From JBJHAX01 sp050480705 (GTDB taxonomy: Bacteria > Actinomycetota > Nitriliruptoria > Nitriliruptorales > Nitriliruptoraceae): a stretch of DNA of 64,000 bases. The position numbers and the translations under genes are program-made. This document shows, in pieces, positions 1 to 7,223 of this stretch. The notes beneath the pieces were generated by a model, which saw nothing but the letters and a program-made list of their open reading frames with translations, made no database searches and was not told the origin of the DNA. Position 1 is the stretch's first letter. Each line of letters starts with the position of its first letter. The stretch covers positions 1 through 64,000 of the forward strand of contig JBJHAX010000005.1 in assembly GCA_050480705.1 (NCBI GenBank), written 5' to 3'.

Positions 1-115
1 CCGTCCAGGCATCCTCGAGACCGAGGCAGCCGACCAGCTCACCGGCGGTCGCCGGCCCGTGGGTGCGCAGCCACACGAGCGCGTCGTGGCGGACCTGTTT
101 CTCGTCGTCGGTCAC
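1..115 (-). CDS. N-terminal fragment of an unidentified protein, runs off the left edge
   Basis: The gene runs leftward and only its first 38 codons are inside the window. The GTG start at 113-115 is chosen because a strong GGAGGAG ribosome-binding site lies directly upstream (118-124). The visible N-terminus has a helical, winged-helix-like pattern (LVWLRTHGPATAGELVGCLG), as in the first helices of small DNA-binding or YcaQ-type proteins. Too little is present to assign a family. It is divergent from the ATPase gene at 316, so the 200 bases between them probably hold both promoters. Confidence 0.55.
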   Translation of the reverse strand, partial: MTDDEKQVRHDALVWLRTHGPATAGELVGCLGLEDAWT

Positions 116-268
116 GGCTCCTCCGAAGCGCCGGGGGCCGGGGATCATGGCACATTGGTGTCCGACTGCCCACCGAAGCGCCGAGTGCCCCGACCGCCTC
201 GGATAGTGACCGGGGCAGGCACTGATGAGGCGCTGCGTCGCGCCGGGCGTGACTTCGAGCACCTATGC

Positions 269-303
269 TACTATTCAGGATACTATCGAGCCAAACAGTA
301 TAG
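269..303. promoter_or_regulatory. Repeated TACTAT boxes in a divergent promoter region
   Basis: TACTAT occurs at 269-274 and again at 281-286, about one helical turn apart. An inverted AGTATA follows at 298-303. The surroundings are noticeably more AT-rich than the flanking genes. Either TACTAT could be a -10 element for the rightward ATPase gene, whose GTG start is at 316. The spaced repeats could equally be regulator half-sites. No convincing -35 was seen. Confidence 0.3.
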
Positions 304-315
304 GGGATCGGTGTT

Positions 316-1749
316 GTGCCACAGGATCGGGATGTCGCCGCGTTGCGTGCGTTCCTCGACGGGGGTGCAAAGCGTCCGACCCTCGGGTTGATGTACGGCC
401 GGCGCCGCATCGGCAAGTCCACCCTGCTCGTCGAGGAAGTCGGGCAGCGTGGCGGCTTCTACTTCGAGGCCACGCGGGTGGAGACCCCGGTCCACCTCGA
501 GCGGCTCGGCGGCGCACTGGGCGAGCACCTCGGGGTCGGACGGATCGAGCTGCGATCTTGGGAGGAGGCGCTGACTCAGCTGCTGCGGGTGCCTGGCGAG
601 CAGGCCATCCCGGTGGTGCTGGACGAGTTCGGCTACCTGTTGGAGGCCGACCCATCGCTGCCCTCGGTCATCGCGTCGACGTTCGGGCCAGGCAGCGGCT
701 CCAGTGGTCGGGCGCGCATGGTGCTGTGTGGTTCGGCGATCGCGATGATGCGGTCGCTGACCGCCGGTGAGGCGGCGCTTCGCGGTCGGGCCGGGTTGGA
801 GTTGGTCATGCTCCCCGACGACTACCGGGTGGCCGCGACCCGGTTGCCTGACCCGTCCGACCTCGAGGTCGCGGTACGGGTGTTCGCGGTCATCGGCGGC
901 GTCGTTGGCTACGCCACCGACATGGTCGACTTCGACCTGCCCGACGGCGCGGGCGATGTCGACCGTTGGATCGCCCAGCGGGTGCTCTCACCCGCGGCGA
1001 CCCTGCACCATGAGGCGACCACGTTGCTTGCGGAGGATCCGGCGCTGGCCGGGGCTGACCCGGCCCTCCATCACAGCATCCTGGGGGTGATCGCGAGCGG
1101 ATCGGTCACCGCCGGCAAGATCGCCACCCGGCTGGGCCGGCAGGTGTCCAACCTCGCCCCAGCACTGGGCAGGCTCGTGGACGCCGGGTTCGTGACCCGC
1201 CACGAGGACCCGATCCGCAAGCAGCGACCGATCTATGCGCTCGCGGACCCCTACCTGCAGTTCCACTATGCCGTCCTCGAACCGCACCGCTCTCGGCTAC
1301 GCACACGTGATCCGGAGGCGCTGTGGGCGGAGCGGCTGATCGACGTGTTCGACAGCCAGGTCCGCGGCCCCGTCTTCGAGCAACAGGCACGCACCTTCGT
1401 CGAACAGTTCGCGTCCGACGACACGGTTCCCGGGGAACGGGCCCACGTCGGGCCATCGCGTCTGGCTGGTGACGGTGCCGAACGGCAACTGGACATCGTC
1501 GTCACCGACGACGATCCCGATCCAGCTTCCCGCCACGTCACCGCGATCGGCGAAGCCAAGGCCGGCGAAGTGATCGGTCGTCGTCATCTGGACCGGCTCG
1601 TGGAGGCTCGGCAACGGCTCGGCCCGCGTGCGGACGGAGCCCGAATGCTGCTGGTCGGGTCGAGGTTCAACGAGGACCTGCTCGCCGACGCGGCCGGCCG
1701 CCACGATGTCGAGATCATCGACCTCGAAAGGCTGTATCACGGCGACTGA
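316..1749 (+). CDS. Archaeal-type AAA/STAND ATPase with C-terminal DUF234-like nuclease domain
   Basis: This 477-residue protein has a Walker A loop at residues 28-36 (GRRRIGKST) and a Walker B at about 100-106 (VVLDEFGYL). A winged-helix region lies in the middle (about 255-310). The C-terminal part ends in a pattern LDIVV...AIGEAK, which resembles the D...ExK catalytic core of PD-(D/E)XK nucleases. This is the architecture of the 'ATPase, archaeal-type' plus DUF234 family, whose members are patchily distributed and often found on mobile DNA. Its biological role is not established. The GTG start follows a purine-rich GGGGAT. It sits at the edge of a tRNA-associated island, so a defence or mobile-element role is possible but unproven. 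Confidence 0.75.
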   Translation: MPQDRDVAALRAFLDGGAKRPTLGLMYGRRRIGKSTLLVEEVGQRGGFYFEATRVETPVHLERLGGALGEHLGVGRIELRSWEEALTQLLRVPGEQAIPVVLDEFGYLLEADPSLPSVIASTFGPGSGSSGRARMVLCGSAIAMMRSLTAGEAALRGRAGLELVMLPDDYRVAATRLPDPSDLEVAVRVFAVIGGVVGYATDMVDFDLPDGAGDVDRWIAQRVLSPAATLHHEATTLLAEDPALAGADPALHHSILGVIASGSVTAGKIATRLGRQVSNLAPALGRLVDAGFVTRHEDPIRKQRPIYALADPYLQFHYAVLEPHRSRLRTRDPEALWAERLIDVFDSQVRGPVFEQQARTFVEQFASDDTVPGERAHVGPSRLAGDGAERQLDIVVTDDDPDPASRHVTAIGEAKAGEVIGRRHLDRLVEARQRLGPRADGARMLLVGSRFNEDLLADAAGRHDVEIIDLERLYHGD

Positions 1750-1886
1750 TCTCGTGATCCCCGCGTCGAGCACGCATCCCGATCAGCTCCCCACCCGTGA
1801 TTCCGATGCCGAACCCATGTCATGCCCAAACGAACCGACCGTCCACACCCTCAACGACGCTCAATTCGCTCAGTTCGCTCAGTTCG

Positions 1887-1963
1887 CCGCAATTCGCTCA
1901 GTTGCAGCAAGGACATGCGACTACGGATCAGGCGGCTGGGGTTCGAATCCCTCCCGGCGCGCA
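1887..1963 (+). pseudogene. Pseudo-tRNA-Arg(ACG), copy 1 (att-like repeat)
   Basis: The 3' half reads as tRNA-Arg: an anticodon loop CTACGGA (anticodon ACG), a T arm with loop TTCGAAT, and a 3' acceptor strand ending CGGCGCG-CA. The 5' half keeps a D-arm-like CGCTCAGTTGCAG, but the expected acceptor strand (GCGCCGG) is absent, so it cannot fold as a functional tRNA. The total length of 77 nt matches a tRNA. A near-identical copy lies at 5408-5483. An integrase fragment starts 150 nt downstream, so this is best read as an attachment-site remnant from integration at a tRNA-Arg 3' end. Confidence 0.65.
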
Positions 1964-1972
1964 ACCTGAATT

Positions 1973-2004
1973 CGGCCCCCCGCACTATCTGGGAGGCCGT
2001 TTTT
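1973..2004 (+). terminator. Hairpin plus T-run, likely the old tRNA-Arg terminator
   Basis: CGGCCCCCC (1973-1981) pairs with GGGAGGCCG (1991-1999), with one mismatch, around a 9-nt loop. TTTTT follows directly (2000-2004). It lies ten bases after the pseudo-tRNA 3' end, as a tRNA terminator would. The second pseudo-tRNA at 5408-5483 is followed by a weaker hairpin of the same type (about 5490-5516). Confidence 0.6.
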
Positions 2005-2049
2005 CGCGTTTTCAGGGTCTCTGTGACATGGCTTTCGACAGGGTTGGCG

Positions 2050-2063
2050 TAACCAATCGTGAC
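2050..2063 (+). repeat. Short repeat TAACCAATCGTGAC, copy 1 (copy 2 at 5351-5364)
   Basis: The same 14 bases occur at 5351-5364. In both places GTGACATG lies a little upstream (about 20 bases before copy 1 and 3 bases before copy 2). Copy 1 lies between the pseudo-tRNA terminator and the integrase fragment. Copy 2 lies just before the second pseudo-tRNA. This looks like the left end of one element duplicated or left behind by a second integration event. Confidence 0.6.
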
Positions 2064-2115
2064 GAATGGTCGCCGGTCGACGAGCGTGGCGATGGGCCTG
2101 GAGACGAGGTGGACG

Positions 2116-2550
2116 ATGGGTGTGGACCGACTTCCCTCCGGCAGCTACCGGGCACGGCTGATGGTCGACGGACAGAGTTACACCGCGACGTTCGCGACCG
2201 AGGCGGAAGCCGACGAGTGGGTGGTTGTGACCCGTGGCCGGGTGGTCGGAGATCGGGCCACGCGCAGGCTCACGGTGGAGGAGTACGGGCGCCGTTGGCT
2301 GGGTGAGTTCATTGACACGGCCGCCGACATCGACCACTACCGACGAGACGTGGTCGAGCACGTCTTGCCGGCGCTGGGTGCGCGTCCACTGGTCGAGGTC
2401 ACGCCAGCCGAGATCGCCGCTCTGCTCGAGGAGCTCTGCACCGCTGCGTGTGCGGACGTTGCAGATCCGGTCCGTGCGACCCTGAGGGAGCTGTTCGCCG
2501 ATGCGGTGTACGAGCGCCTCATCGCTCGGAGCCCGGCGCCAGCTTCGTGA
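2116..2550 (+). pseudogene. Truncated tyrosine recombinase (phage-type integrase), N-terminal part only
   Basis: The frame encodes the two N-terminal parts of a phage-type integrase. First is an Arm-DNA-binding-like segment (LPSGSYRARLMVDGQ...ATEAEADEWV). Then comes a SAM-like core-binding segment (VEEYGRRWLGEF...LGARPLVEVTPAEIAALLEEL). About 145 residues are present. The whole catalytic domain with the R-H-R-Y residues is missing, and the frame ends just before the vapBC promoter. An upstream in-frame GTG at 2059 is possible, but ATG 2116 follows a GAGG box and matches typical integrase N-termini. It lies next to a tRNA-Arg remnant, the usual place for an integrase. Confidence 0.65.
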
Positions 2551-2577
2551 TGCGCCGGACCGGCCGAGCGGCCCGAT

Positions 2578-2605
2578 GTATACTGTCGGGCCAATCTGGA
2601 TATAC
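2578..2605. promoter_or_regulatory. Candidate vapBC promoter/operator
   Basis: Inverted half-sites GTATA (2578-2582) and TATAC (2601-2605) flank an 18-nt spacer just upstream of vapB. TATACT at 2579-2584 could be the -10 element. VapBC complexes normally autoregulate through inverted repeats placed like this. The assignment rests on position and symmetry only. Confidence 0.4.
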
Positions 2606-2621
2606 GGAACGGGAGACGGTG

Positions 2622-2828
2622 ATGACTAAGAAGCTGATCGACATCGACGAGGACGCCTTGGCGCAGGCCACCGAGGTCCTCGGGGCTGCGACCATGAAGG
2701 AGGCGGTCAACCGTGCGTTGGCTGAGGTCGTGCTGCTGGCTGAGCGCCGCGCCCACGCCGAGCGGCTCGGCCGCATGCATGGTCTCGATCTGGACGACGA
2801 CCAGGTCATGGCTGGCGCGTGGCGCTGA
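2622..2828 (+). CDS. vapB: VapB-family antitoxin
   Basis: This 68-residue protein reads MTKKLIDIDEDALAQATEVLG...KEAVNRALAEVV. That is the ribbon-helix-helix-type N-terminus of the DUF2191/VapB antitoxin family (beta strand, then two helices), followed by a short charged tail that would wrap the toxin. ATG 2622 is preceded by a GGGAGACGGTG ribosome-binding region. Its last ten bases overlap the start of the PIN-domain toxin, the usual arrangement for translational coupling of antitoxin and toxin. Function: DNA-binding repressor of its own operon and neutraliser of VapC. Confidence 0.85.
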   Translation: MTKKLIDIDEDALAQATEVLGAATMKEAVNRALAEVVLLAERRAHAERLGRMHGLDLDDDQVMAGAWR

Positions 2829-3235
2829 GGCCGGCCTACCTGGCGGACAAGAGTGCGCTGGCCCGCATGGCCAACGCCGCGGTGCGGGCCAGACTGGAGC
2901 CGCTGCTGGTCGACGGGCTGGTGGCCACCTGTGGGGTCATCGATCTGGAGATCGGGTTCTCGGCGCAGACCGCTGCGGTCCATCGCGAGGTTCGCCGCGA
3001 ACGACGTGCGCTGCCTCGCGCGAGGATCGATGACGACGTGCTCGACCGGGCGTTCGAGGTGCAGGGTCTGTTGTCAGACCGCGGGCAGCATCGGTTGCCG
3101 ATCCCGGATCTGATCATCGCCGCTGCTGCCGAATCAGCCGGCCTGACCGTGTTGCACTACGACGCCGATTTCGAACGCATCACCGAAGTCACCGGTCAGG
3201 CGAACGACTGGGTCGTCCCACCGGGAAGCGTGTAG
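2819..3235 (+). CDS. vapC: VapC-family PIN-domain ribonuclease toxin
   Basis: This 138-residue PIN-domain protein carries the expected acidic residues: D10 (strand 1, YLADKSALAR), E44 (IDLEIGFS), D97 (PIPDLIIAAAA) and D115/D117 near the C-terminus (HYDADFERI). PIN toxins of this type are Mg-dependent RNases that cut tRNA or rRNA. The GTG start at 2819 lies inside the end of vapB. Strand 1 reads ADKS rather than the common LDTS, but the key Asp is kept. A GC-rich hairpin follows the stop. Confidence 0.88.
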   Translation: MALRPAYLADKSALARMANAAVRARLEPLLVDGLVATCGVIDLEIGFSAQTAAVHREVRRERRALPRARIDDDVLDRAFEVQGLLSDRGQHRLPIPDLIIAAAAESAGLTVLHYDADFERITEVTGQANDWVVPPGSV

Positions 3236-3239
3236 GCCG

Positions 3240-3259
3240 GGCGGGCATCCTTGCCCGCC
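3240..3259 (+). terminator. GC hairpin downstream of vapBC
   Basis: GGCGGGCA and TGCCCGCC form a perfect 8-bp stem with a TCCT loop, beginning five bases after the vapC stop codon. There is no clear T-run, so termination may be weak. The roughly 200 bases that follow, up to the next gene, hold no convincing coding frame. They contain clustered ACAACATC/TTGTTGA motifs around 3426-3462 that may be part of the next promoter. Confidence 0.5.
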
Positions 3260-3468
3260 GTTGGCCGATGAGGGCGCCATCATTGTTGGGGCCAACAGGG
3301 CACCTTGGGACGGTCTGCCACGCGACAACCCCGGCACGATCATCGTGCACTTGCGGCGGTTGTGCACTGGTTGGCGAGGACGTGGAGACACGGAGGGCGG
3401 ATCGACGGCAGATTGTCTCCGGGCCGACAACATCAACACGCTGTTGACAACATCTTGTTGAGGGGTCC

Positions 3469-3849
3469 GTGGACGATCGCGATCAGCAGGCGGCCGAGCT
3501 ACTGGCTGGTGCGCGATCGCGCCTTCTCGCTGACGTCACGACCGAGCTCGCGGACCGGCCCTGGCTCGGTGCAGGGATGCCGGCCACAGATGGCGACCTG
3601 GTCCGGCTCGCTGGCTGGCGCGCCCGGCTCTACGACGTCGATAGGGGTGTCGTCCTTGCTGGCCTGTCGCTGCCGGAAGGTGCGCGGGCGGAGCTGGACC
3701 AGCTCGAGGCGGCCCTGCTGTTCGCGGCGCGCGGGGCCGGCGTCACGTGGGCCGACATTGCCGAGGCGCTCGGACTGGGCTCCGCGCAGGCGGCGCAACA
3801 GCGCTTCGAGCGCGTCGTGGCTCGGACGGCGGACGGCTCCGACCGATGA
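3469..3849 (+). CDS. Small helix-turn-helix protein paired with a PEP-dikinase-like fragment
   Basis: This 126-residue protein has a C-terminal helix-turn-helix (VTWADIAEALGLGSAQAAQQRFERVV, about residues 92-117). The N-terminal half is acidic and helical, with no recognised domain. It resembles small regulators whose HTH is of the sigma-region-4/AsnC-like kind seen in actinomycetes. The GTG start at 3469 follows a GAGGGGT box. The stop overlaps the next start (ATGA at 3846-3849), so the two are translationally coupled. The pair mirrors the TetR plus PEP-dikinase-like pair at 13.8-16.9 kb, suggesting a regulator and target enzyme. Confidence 0.6.
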   Translation: MDDRDQQAAELLAGARSRLLADVTTELADRPWLGAGMPATDGDLVRLAGWRARLYDVDRGVVLAGLSLPEGARAELDQLEAALLFAARGAGVTWADIAEALGLGSAQAAQQRFERVVARTADGSDR

Positions 3850-4544
3850 CCGCGGTCGTGACGCTCTCTGAGGCGGACGCTTCGTGCGGGGCGAAGGCAG
3901 CAACGCTCGGGCGGCTCCGCCGCGCCGGTGTGGCCGTTCCCGACGGGGACGTCATCCCCGGGCCCCGACACTCGGGCTGGAGCGGCCCGCTGTTGCAAGC
4001 GATCGGTCGTGGCCCCTTCGCCGTGCGGTCATCGGCTCGCTTCGAGGACGGTCGGACTGCTTCCTTCGCGGGTCAACTGCTCACGCTCTTGGACGTCGAC
4101 CGCGACGATGTTGTGTCCGCCGTCGCGAAGGTCGAGCGGTCGGCACGACGTAGTTCGGTCCGTGCATATGCCCGAGGCCGCGGGCTGCCGGCCCCCGAGG
4201 GGTGTGCCGTGCTGGTCCAGGACCTGGTGCGGCCACGGGCTGCCGGCGTGCTGTTCGCGCCGGACCAGACGAGGTCGGCGGGGGCGGTCGTGCTTGAGTG
4301 CATCCCGCGGTCAGGACTGGCGGTGGTGGACGGGTCCGTGACCCCGGAACGGTGGGTCATGGGGGGCGGCGCTCCCCGGCGCGTGCAGGTGACCGGCGAA
4401 ACCCGCGCCGCCGCGAGCTGTAGCTCGCGTACGCGGAACTCGATCGGACGTAGGACCTGGGCAATGACGCCAGGGTCGGGTTCCACGTCCCGGCAGTCGG
4501 TCGGCGCAGATCGCTGGTTCGCTGGCCGAGGGTCGCCGGCCTGA
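3846..4544 (+). pseudogene. Broken PEP/pyruvate-dikinase-like ATP-grasp gene (N-terminal part)
   Basis: The frame starts like a pyruvate phosphate dikinase/PEP synthase ATP-binding domain: GAKAATLGRLRRAGVAVPDG, then FAVRSSARFEDGRTASFAGQ, then VLVQDLVRPRAAGVLFAPD. After about residue 185 the sequence stops looking like the family and becomes a low-complexity Ser/Arg/Thr tail, as after a frameshift. Only about a quarter of a normal enzyme is present, and the middle and phospho-histidine domains are absent. A complete relative lies at 14503-16920. An alternative is a stand-alone ATP-grasp domain, but the abnormal tail argues for decay. Confidence 0.6.
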
Positions 4545-4612
4545 CTCCGTCGCTGGAGATCTAGGTGGGGCGGCGGTGGGGGTTGGCAGGCCCTCGCTCC
4601 ACCACCCCACTC

Positions 4613-4641
4613 TTGACGCATCGTGCATCGTGATGCAACAT
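4613..4641 (+). promoter_or_regulatory. Promoter and palindromic operator of the RHH-Doc pair
   Basis: A -35-like TTGACG (4613-4618) and a weak -10-like CAACAT (4636-4641) are 17 bp apart. Between them lies the palindrome TGCATC-GT-GATGCA (4624-4637). An additional GCATCG half-site abuts it on the left. A repressor bound here would block RNA polymerase, as expected for autoregulation by the antitoxin encoded just downstream. Confidence 0.55.
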
Positions 4642-4661
4642 GCAGAGGGGAGGTGCTCGTC

Positions 4662-4871
4662 ATGCCGAAGGGTTTCACGGTGCGTCTAGATGATGATCAG
4701 GCCGCAGAGCTGGAGGCGGTCGCCAAGGCGGTCGGGGTGCCGGTTGCCGAGGAGATCCGTCAGGCGATCGCGGCCCGGATCCAGGAGCGTCGCCAGGACG
4801 ACGAGTTCCGTGCCCGTCTGCGTCGGTCGATCGAGGACAACCAGAAGATCCTCGAGCGGCTCGCGCAGTAG
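4662..4871 (+). CDS. Ribbon-helix-helix antitoxin of a Doc-type pair
   Basis: This 69-residue protein begins MPKGFTVRLDDDQAAELEAVAKAVG, the beta strand and first helix of a ribbon-helix-helix (CopG/Arc-like) DNA-binding protein. A charged helical tail (QERRQDDEFRARLRRSIEDN) follows and probably binds the toxin. ATG 4662 has a GAGGGGAGGTG ribosome-binding site. Its TAG stop touches the ATG of the Doc toxin with no gap, so the pair is one operon. It should repress its own promoter through the palindrome at 4624-4637. Confidence 0.82.
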   Translation: MPKGFTVRLDDDQAAELEAVAKAVGVPVAEEIRQAIAARIQERRQDDEFRARLRRSIEDNQKILERLAQ

Positions 4872-5273
4872 ATGGCGTGGCACTACCTCGACCTGGCCGA
4901 CTTCCTGCTCATCGCTGAAGCGGTCCTGGACATCCCCGCTGAGGATCTCGCACGCGCGGGACGTCTGGAGCTGGCTGAGTCAGCGCTTCACGCTCAGGAG
5001 GCCGAGTTCGGCGGTGTCGAGTTCTACCCCGACCTCGCGCGCAAGGCGGCGGTGCTTGCCTCCCGGCTGATCGGCAACCATCCGCTGCCTGACGGCAACA
5101 AGCGGGTCGGCTACCTGTGCGCCATCGAGTTCGTCGCTCGCAACGGCGGCACATGGACCAACCCGCCCGACGACCCGGAGGGCGACGAGACCGTCGCCAT
5201 CATCGAGGGAGTCGCCGCCGGGGCGATCGGCGAGGACGAGCTGACGGCGTGGATCGCAGAACGCTTGAAGTGA
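4872..5273 (+). CDS. doc: Doc-type Fic-fold toxin
   Basis: This 133-residue protein carries the Fic/Doc catalytic motif HPLPDGNKR at residues 70-78. The GNKR ending, with Lys in place of the Gly of canonical Fic proteins, is typical of Doc. Doc enzymes are kinases that phosphorylate elongation factor Tu on a threonine and arrest translation. Length and all-helical composition match the family. It follows its RHH antitoxin directly. Death-on-curing pairs are common on plasmids and islands, in line with the tRNA-Arg remnants on either side. Confidence 0.88.
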   Translation: MAWHYLDLADFLLIAEAVLDIPAEDLARAGRLELAESALHAQEAEFGGVEFYPDLARKAAVLASRLIGNHPLPDGNKRVGYLCAIEFVARNGGTWTNPPDDPEGDETVAIIEGVAAGAIGEDELTAWIAERLK

Positions 5274-5719
5274 CCGGCCCGACTGCTCCGAGGCCGACCC
5301 GACTACGAACCCGACCGATACCCGATTGTCCCGGACCCCGTGACATGTCATAACCAATCGTGACCATCGTCAGCGTCGCTCAGCTCTCGTAATGCGCTCA
5401 GTTCGCTGGTGTTTCCTCAGTTGCAGTAAGGATCAGCGACTACGGATCAGGCGGCCGGGGGTTCGAATCCCTCCCGGCGCGCAAACCGAATTCGGCCTTC
5501 CACGAGCATTCGGGAGACCGAATTTGCCTTTCGGGGCCCGCCTCGACGGCCGTCTTCTGTGGTGGCATGCCGACCGTGGCATCTCGTTCGAGATCCGAGG
5601 GCAGCGGGCACAGCGATTCTGGATCGTCCACGCTCCGTTAGGAGTCGCGCGCCTCACAGCGACGCAAGCGCAGTGGCAGGCTGACCTGACAACGGGCTCG
5701 TGCTCCCAGGCGCTCACGA
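5274..5719. other. 446-bp gap: element-end remnant plus att-like repeat, no gene
   Basis: I see no convincing coding frame here. From left to right there is a CCGACCCGACTACGAACCCGACC-type direct-repeat tract (about 5277-5318). Next come GTGACATG and TAACCAATCGTGAC (5339-5364), which also occur at 2030-2063 before the integrase fragment. Then come the second pseudo-tRNA-Arg (5408-5483) and a weak terminator-like hairpin. A stretch to 5719 contains the 3' flank of the convergent Fic gene. The layout is that of a junction between two integrated elements. Confidence 0.5.
5408..5483 (+). pseudogene. Pseudo-tRNA-Arg(ACG), copy 2 (att-like repeat)
   Basis: From the anticodon arm to the 3' end this copy is nearly identical to the one at 1887-1963 (CTACGGA loop, TTCGAAT T-loop, CCGGCGCG-CA end). 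One base differs and one G is added in the T-arm region. The D-arm-like CTCAGTTGCAGTAAGGA is also shared, but no pairing 5' acceptor strand exists. The spacing between copies, about 3.5 kb, encloses the integrase fragment, VapBC, the HTH/dikinase pair and the Doc pair. The two copies could be the attL and attR ends of one integrated cassette. Confidence 0.65.
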
Positions 5720-7051
5720 CTAGCGCAGTTGCTCTGCGAGGTCGTCTGCGGGAAAGAAAGTGAAGGCGCGGCCCGTCTTCCGCTTGCGGACCAGGCCTCG
5801 TGATTCGAGGTCGAGGAGGTCGTTGCGCGCTGACTGATAGGCGATGTTGTGGCTCCTCTTGTGGGTCTGGAAGGTGAAGGTGGCGCCGGGTGTTCGAAGT
5901 GCGTAGCCGATCAGGGCGACCTGGCGGTGGTTCAGGTCGGTGGTCGTGAGGAGCCGCTCGGTGTCACGGAATTCGCGCATCTTGCGCCGGAGGTACTTCT
6001 GGAGCTCCTCGATCGCCCGTAGGAGCACGTCAAGCTGGTTGAGCACGAAATAGGTCAGGTCGTTGTCGTCCCACTCGGTGTAGAGGTAGGACCTTGCGTA
6101 TCTGGCGGGTGCCTTCTTGAGGATGCTCGAGACGGCGAGAAACTCGGTGAGCCAGTAGCCGCGATGGAGCATGGACCAGTAGAACAGTGCCCGGGCAGTC
6201 CGGCCGTTGCCGTCGAGGAACGGGTGGTCGTATGCGAGCCAGAAGTGGACGATGATCGAACGAACCACGGGGTGGAGATAGTCGTCGTTCTCGTCTTCGC
6301 GGTTCGCGAAGTCGCACATCGCCTGTAGCCGCGCGGGGAGGTCGGCGGCTTCGGGCGGGGCGTGCAGAAGGGTTCCGTGCTCATCGAACACCCCGATGCG
6401 TTCGTCGTCCTCGGTCTGGAGTCGACCGGCGGCGGTTGGATCATCGAGGGTGCCTTCGGTAACGATGTTGTGGAGTTCGAGTACCGCCTGCGGCGTGAGT
6501 GGCGCGTCGCTGTGTTCGTGTACGTAGTTCATGGCCCGGTAGTTGTTCAGGATCATCTGCTCGCTCTTGGTACGCGGTCGCCGTCCCGAGCGGAGCATCT
6601 CTTTGGCGACACGTCGGCTCGTGGAGGCTCCCTCGAGCTGGCTCGAGGTGATGGCCTCCTCGATCAAGGAACTCACCAGGTAGCGCTTGCGGGTCGCGGA
6701 GTTGGTGACCTGTTCGCTGAGCGCGATCTGTCCGCTGGCGTTCTTGTCGACCTGCTGCAGCATCTGGAGCATCACACCAGGTAGCGCGATCGTGAAGGGG
6801 TGACCCTCGCGATCCTTGAGGGTGACCGGTTGCGAGATCTGGGTCCGGGCCATCTTCACGGCGACCCACCACTCCTCGGCGGTGAGGTCCCCGGGCGGGT
6901 CCATGTGCCGCAGCGAATCCCAGTGCCGGTAGCGACCACCGATGGTTGCGCGGACCTCAGGGTTGTTGAGGGCCAGCGAGACCAGCCGTTGCGGATCGAT
7001 CTCCCGAACGAGCTCCTGCCAGGCCTTCGGGGGGAGGGTGGGCCTCTTCAT
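5720..7051 (-). CDS. Class II Fic-domain protein with C-terminal winged helix
   Basis: This protein has 443 residues from the ATG at 7049-7051. A Fic AMP-transferase motif HPFLDGNGR lies at residues 276-284. The inhibitory helix SSQLEG (about 136-141) lies N-terminal to it, which makes this a class II Fic protein that restrains itself. The C-terminus is a winged helix ending in FTFQTHKRSHNIAYQSARN...LESRGLVRKRKTG, a DNA-binding layout common in self-regulating Fic proteins. The reaction is AMP transfer to Ser/Thr/Tyr of an unknown target. It needs no separate antitoxin. It lies between the second pseudo-tRNA and the decayed third copy, so it is probably island cargo. Confidence 0.85.
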   Translation of the reverse strand: MKRPTLPPKAWQELVREIDPQRLVSLALNNPEVRATIGGRYRHWDSLRHMDPPGDLTAEEWWVAVKMARTQISQPVTLKDREGHPFTIALPGVMLQMLQQVDKNASGQIALSEQVTNSATRKRYLVSSLIEEAITSSQLEGASTSRRVAKEMLRSGRRPRTKSEQMILNNYRAMNYVHEHSDAPLTPQAVLELHNIVTEGTLDDPTAAGRLQTEDDERIGVFDEHGTLLHAPPEAADLPARLQAMCDFANREDENDDYLHPVVRSIIVHFWLAYDHPFLDGNGRTARALFYWSMLHRGYWLTEFLAVSSILKKAPARYARSYLYTEWDDNDLTYFVLNQLDVLLRAIEELQKYLRRKMREFRDTERLLTTTDLNHRQVALIGYALRTPGATFTFQTHKRSHNIAYQSARNDLLDLESRGLVRKRKTGRAFTFFPADDLAEQLR

Positions 7052-7069
7052 CAGATACCTGACACTTCG

Positions 7070-7092
7070 TACCAAGTTGCGACAGTTTGGTA
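7070..7092 (-). promoter_or_regulatory. Inverted repeat upstream of the Fic gene
   Basis: TACCAA (7070-7075) and TTGGTA (7087-7092) form a perfect 6-bp inverted repeat around an 11-bp spacer. It lies 19-41 bp upstream of the Fic start codon on the minus strand. The Fic protein has its own winged helix, so autoregulation at this site is plausible. Confidence 0.45.
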
Positions 7093-7223
7093 GTTGACGC
7101 AGCCGCCAGCAAAATGTCAAGACAGCGCGAATTAGTACTTGTTGACACTGGCGAACGCATTCGGGATCCAGCGCGTACCCACGGCTCGACGGGTTCAACC
7201 CGCTCCGACCTCAATGATGTTCT

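Noticed and set aside
1887..1963. Functional tRNA-Arg gene
   Set aside because: The 3' acceptor strand CCGGCGC has no pairing 5' strand, and the D-arm is degenerate. The same applies to 5408-5483.
2116..2550. Active integrase
   Set aside because: Only the arm-binding and core-binding parts are present. The catalytic domain with its R-H-R-Y residues is missing.
3261..3461. A 66-codon frame between vapC and the HTH gene
   Set aside because: No ribosome-binding site, poor coding character and overlap with probable promoter sequence.
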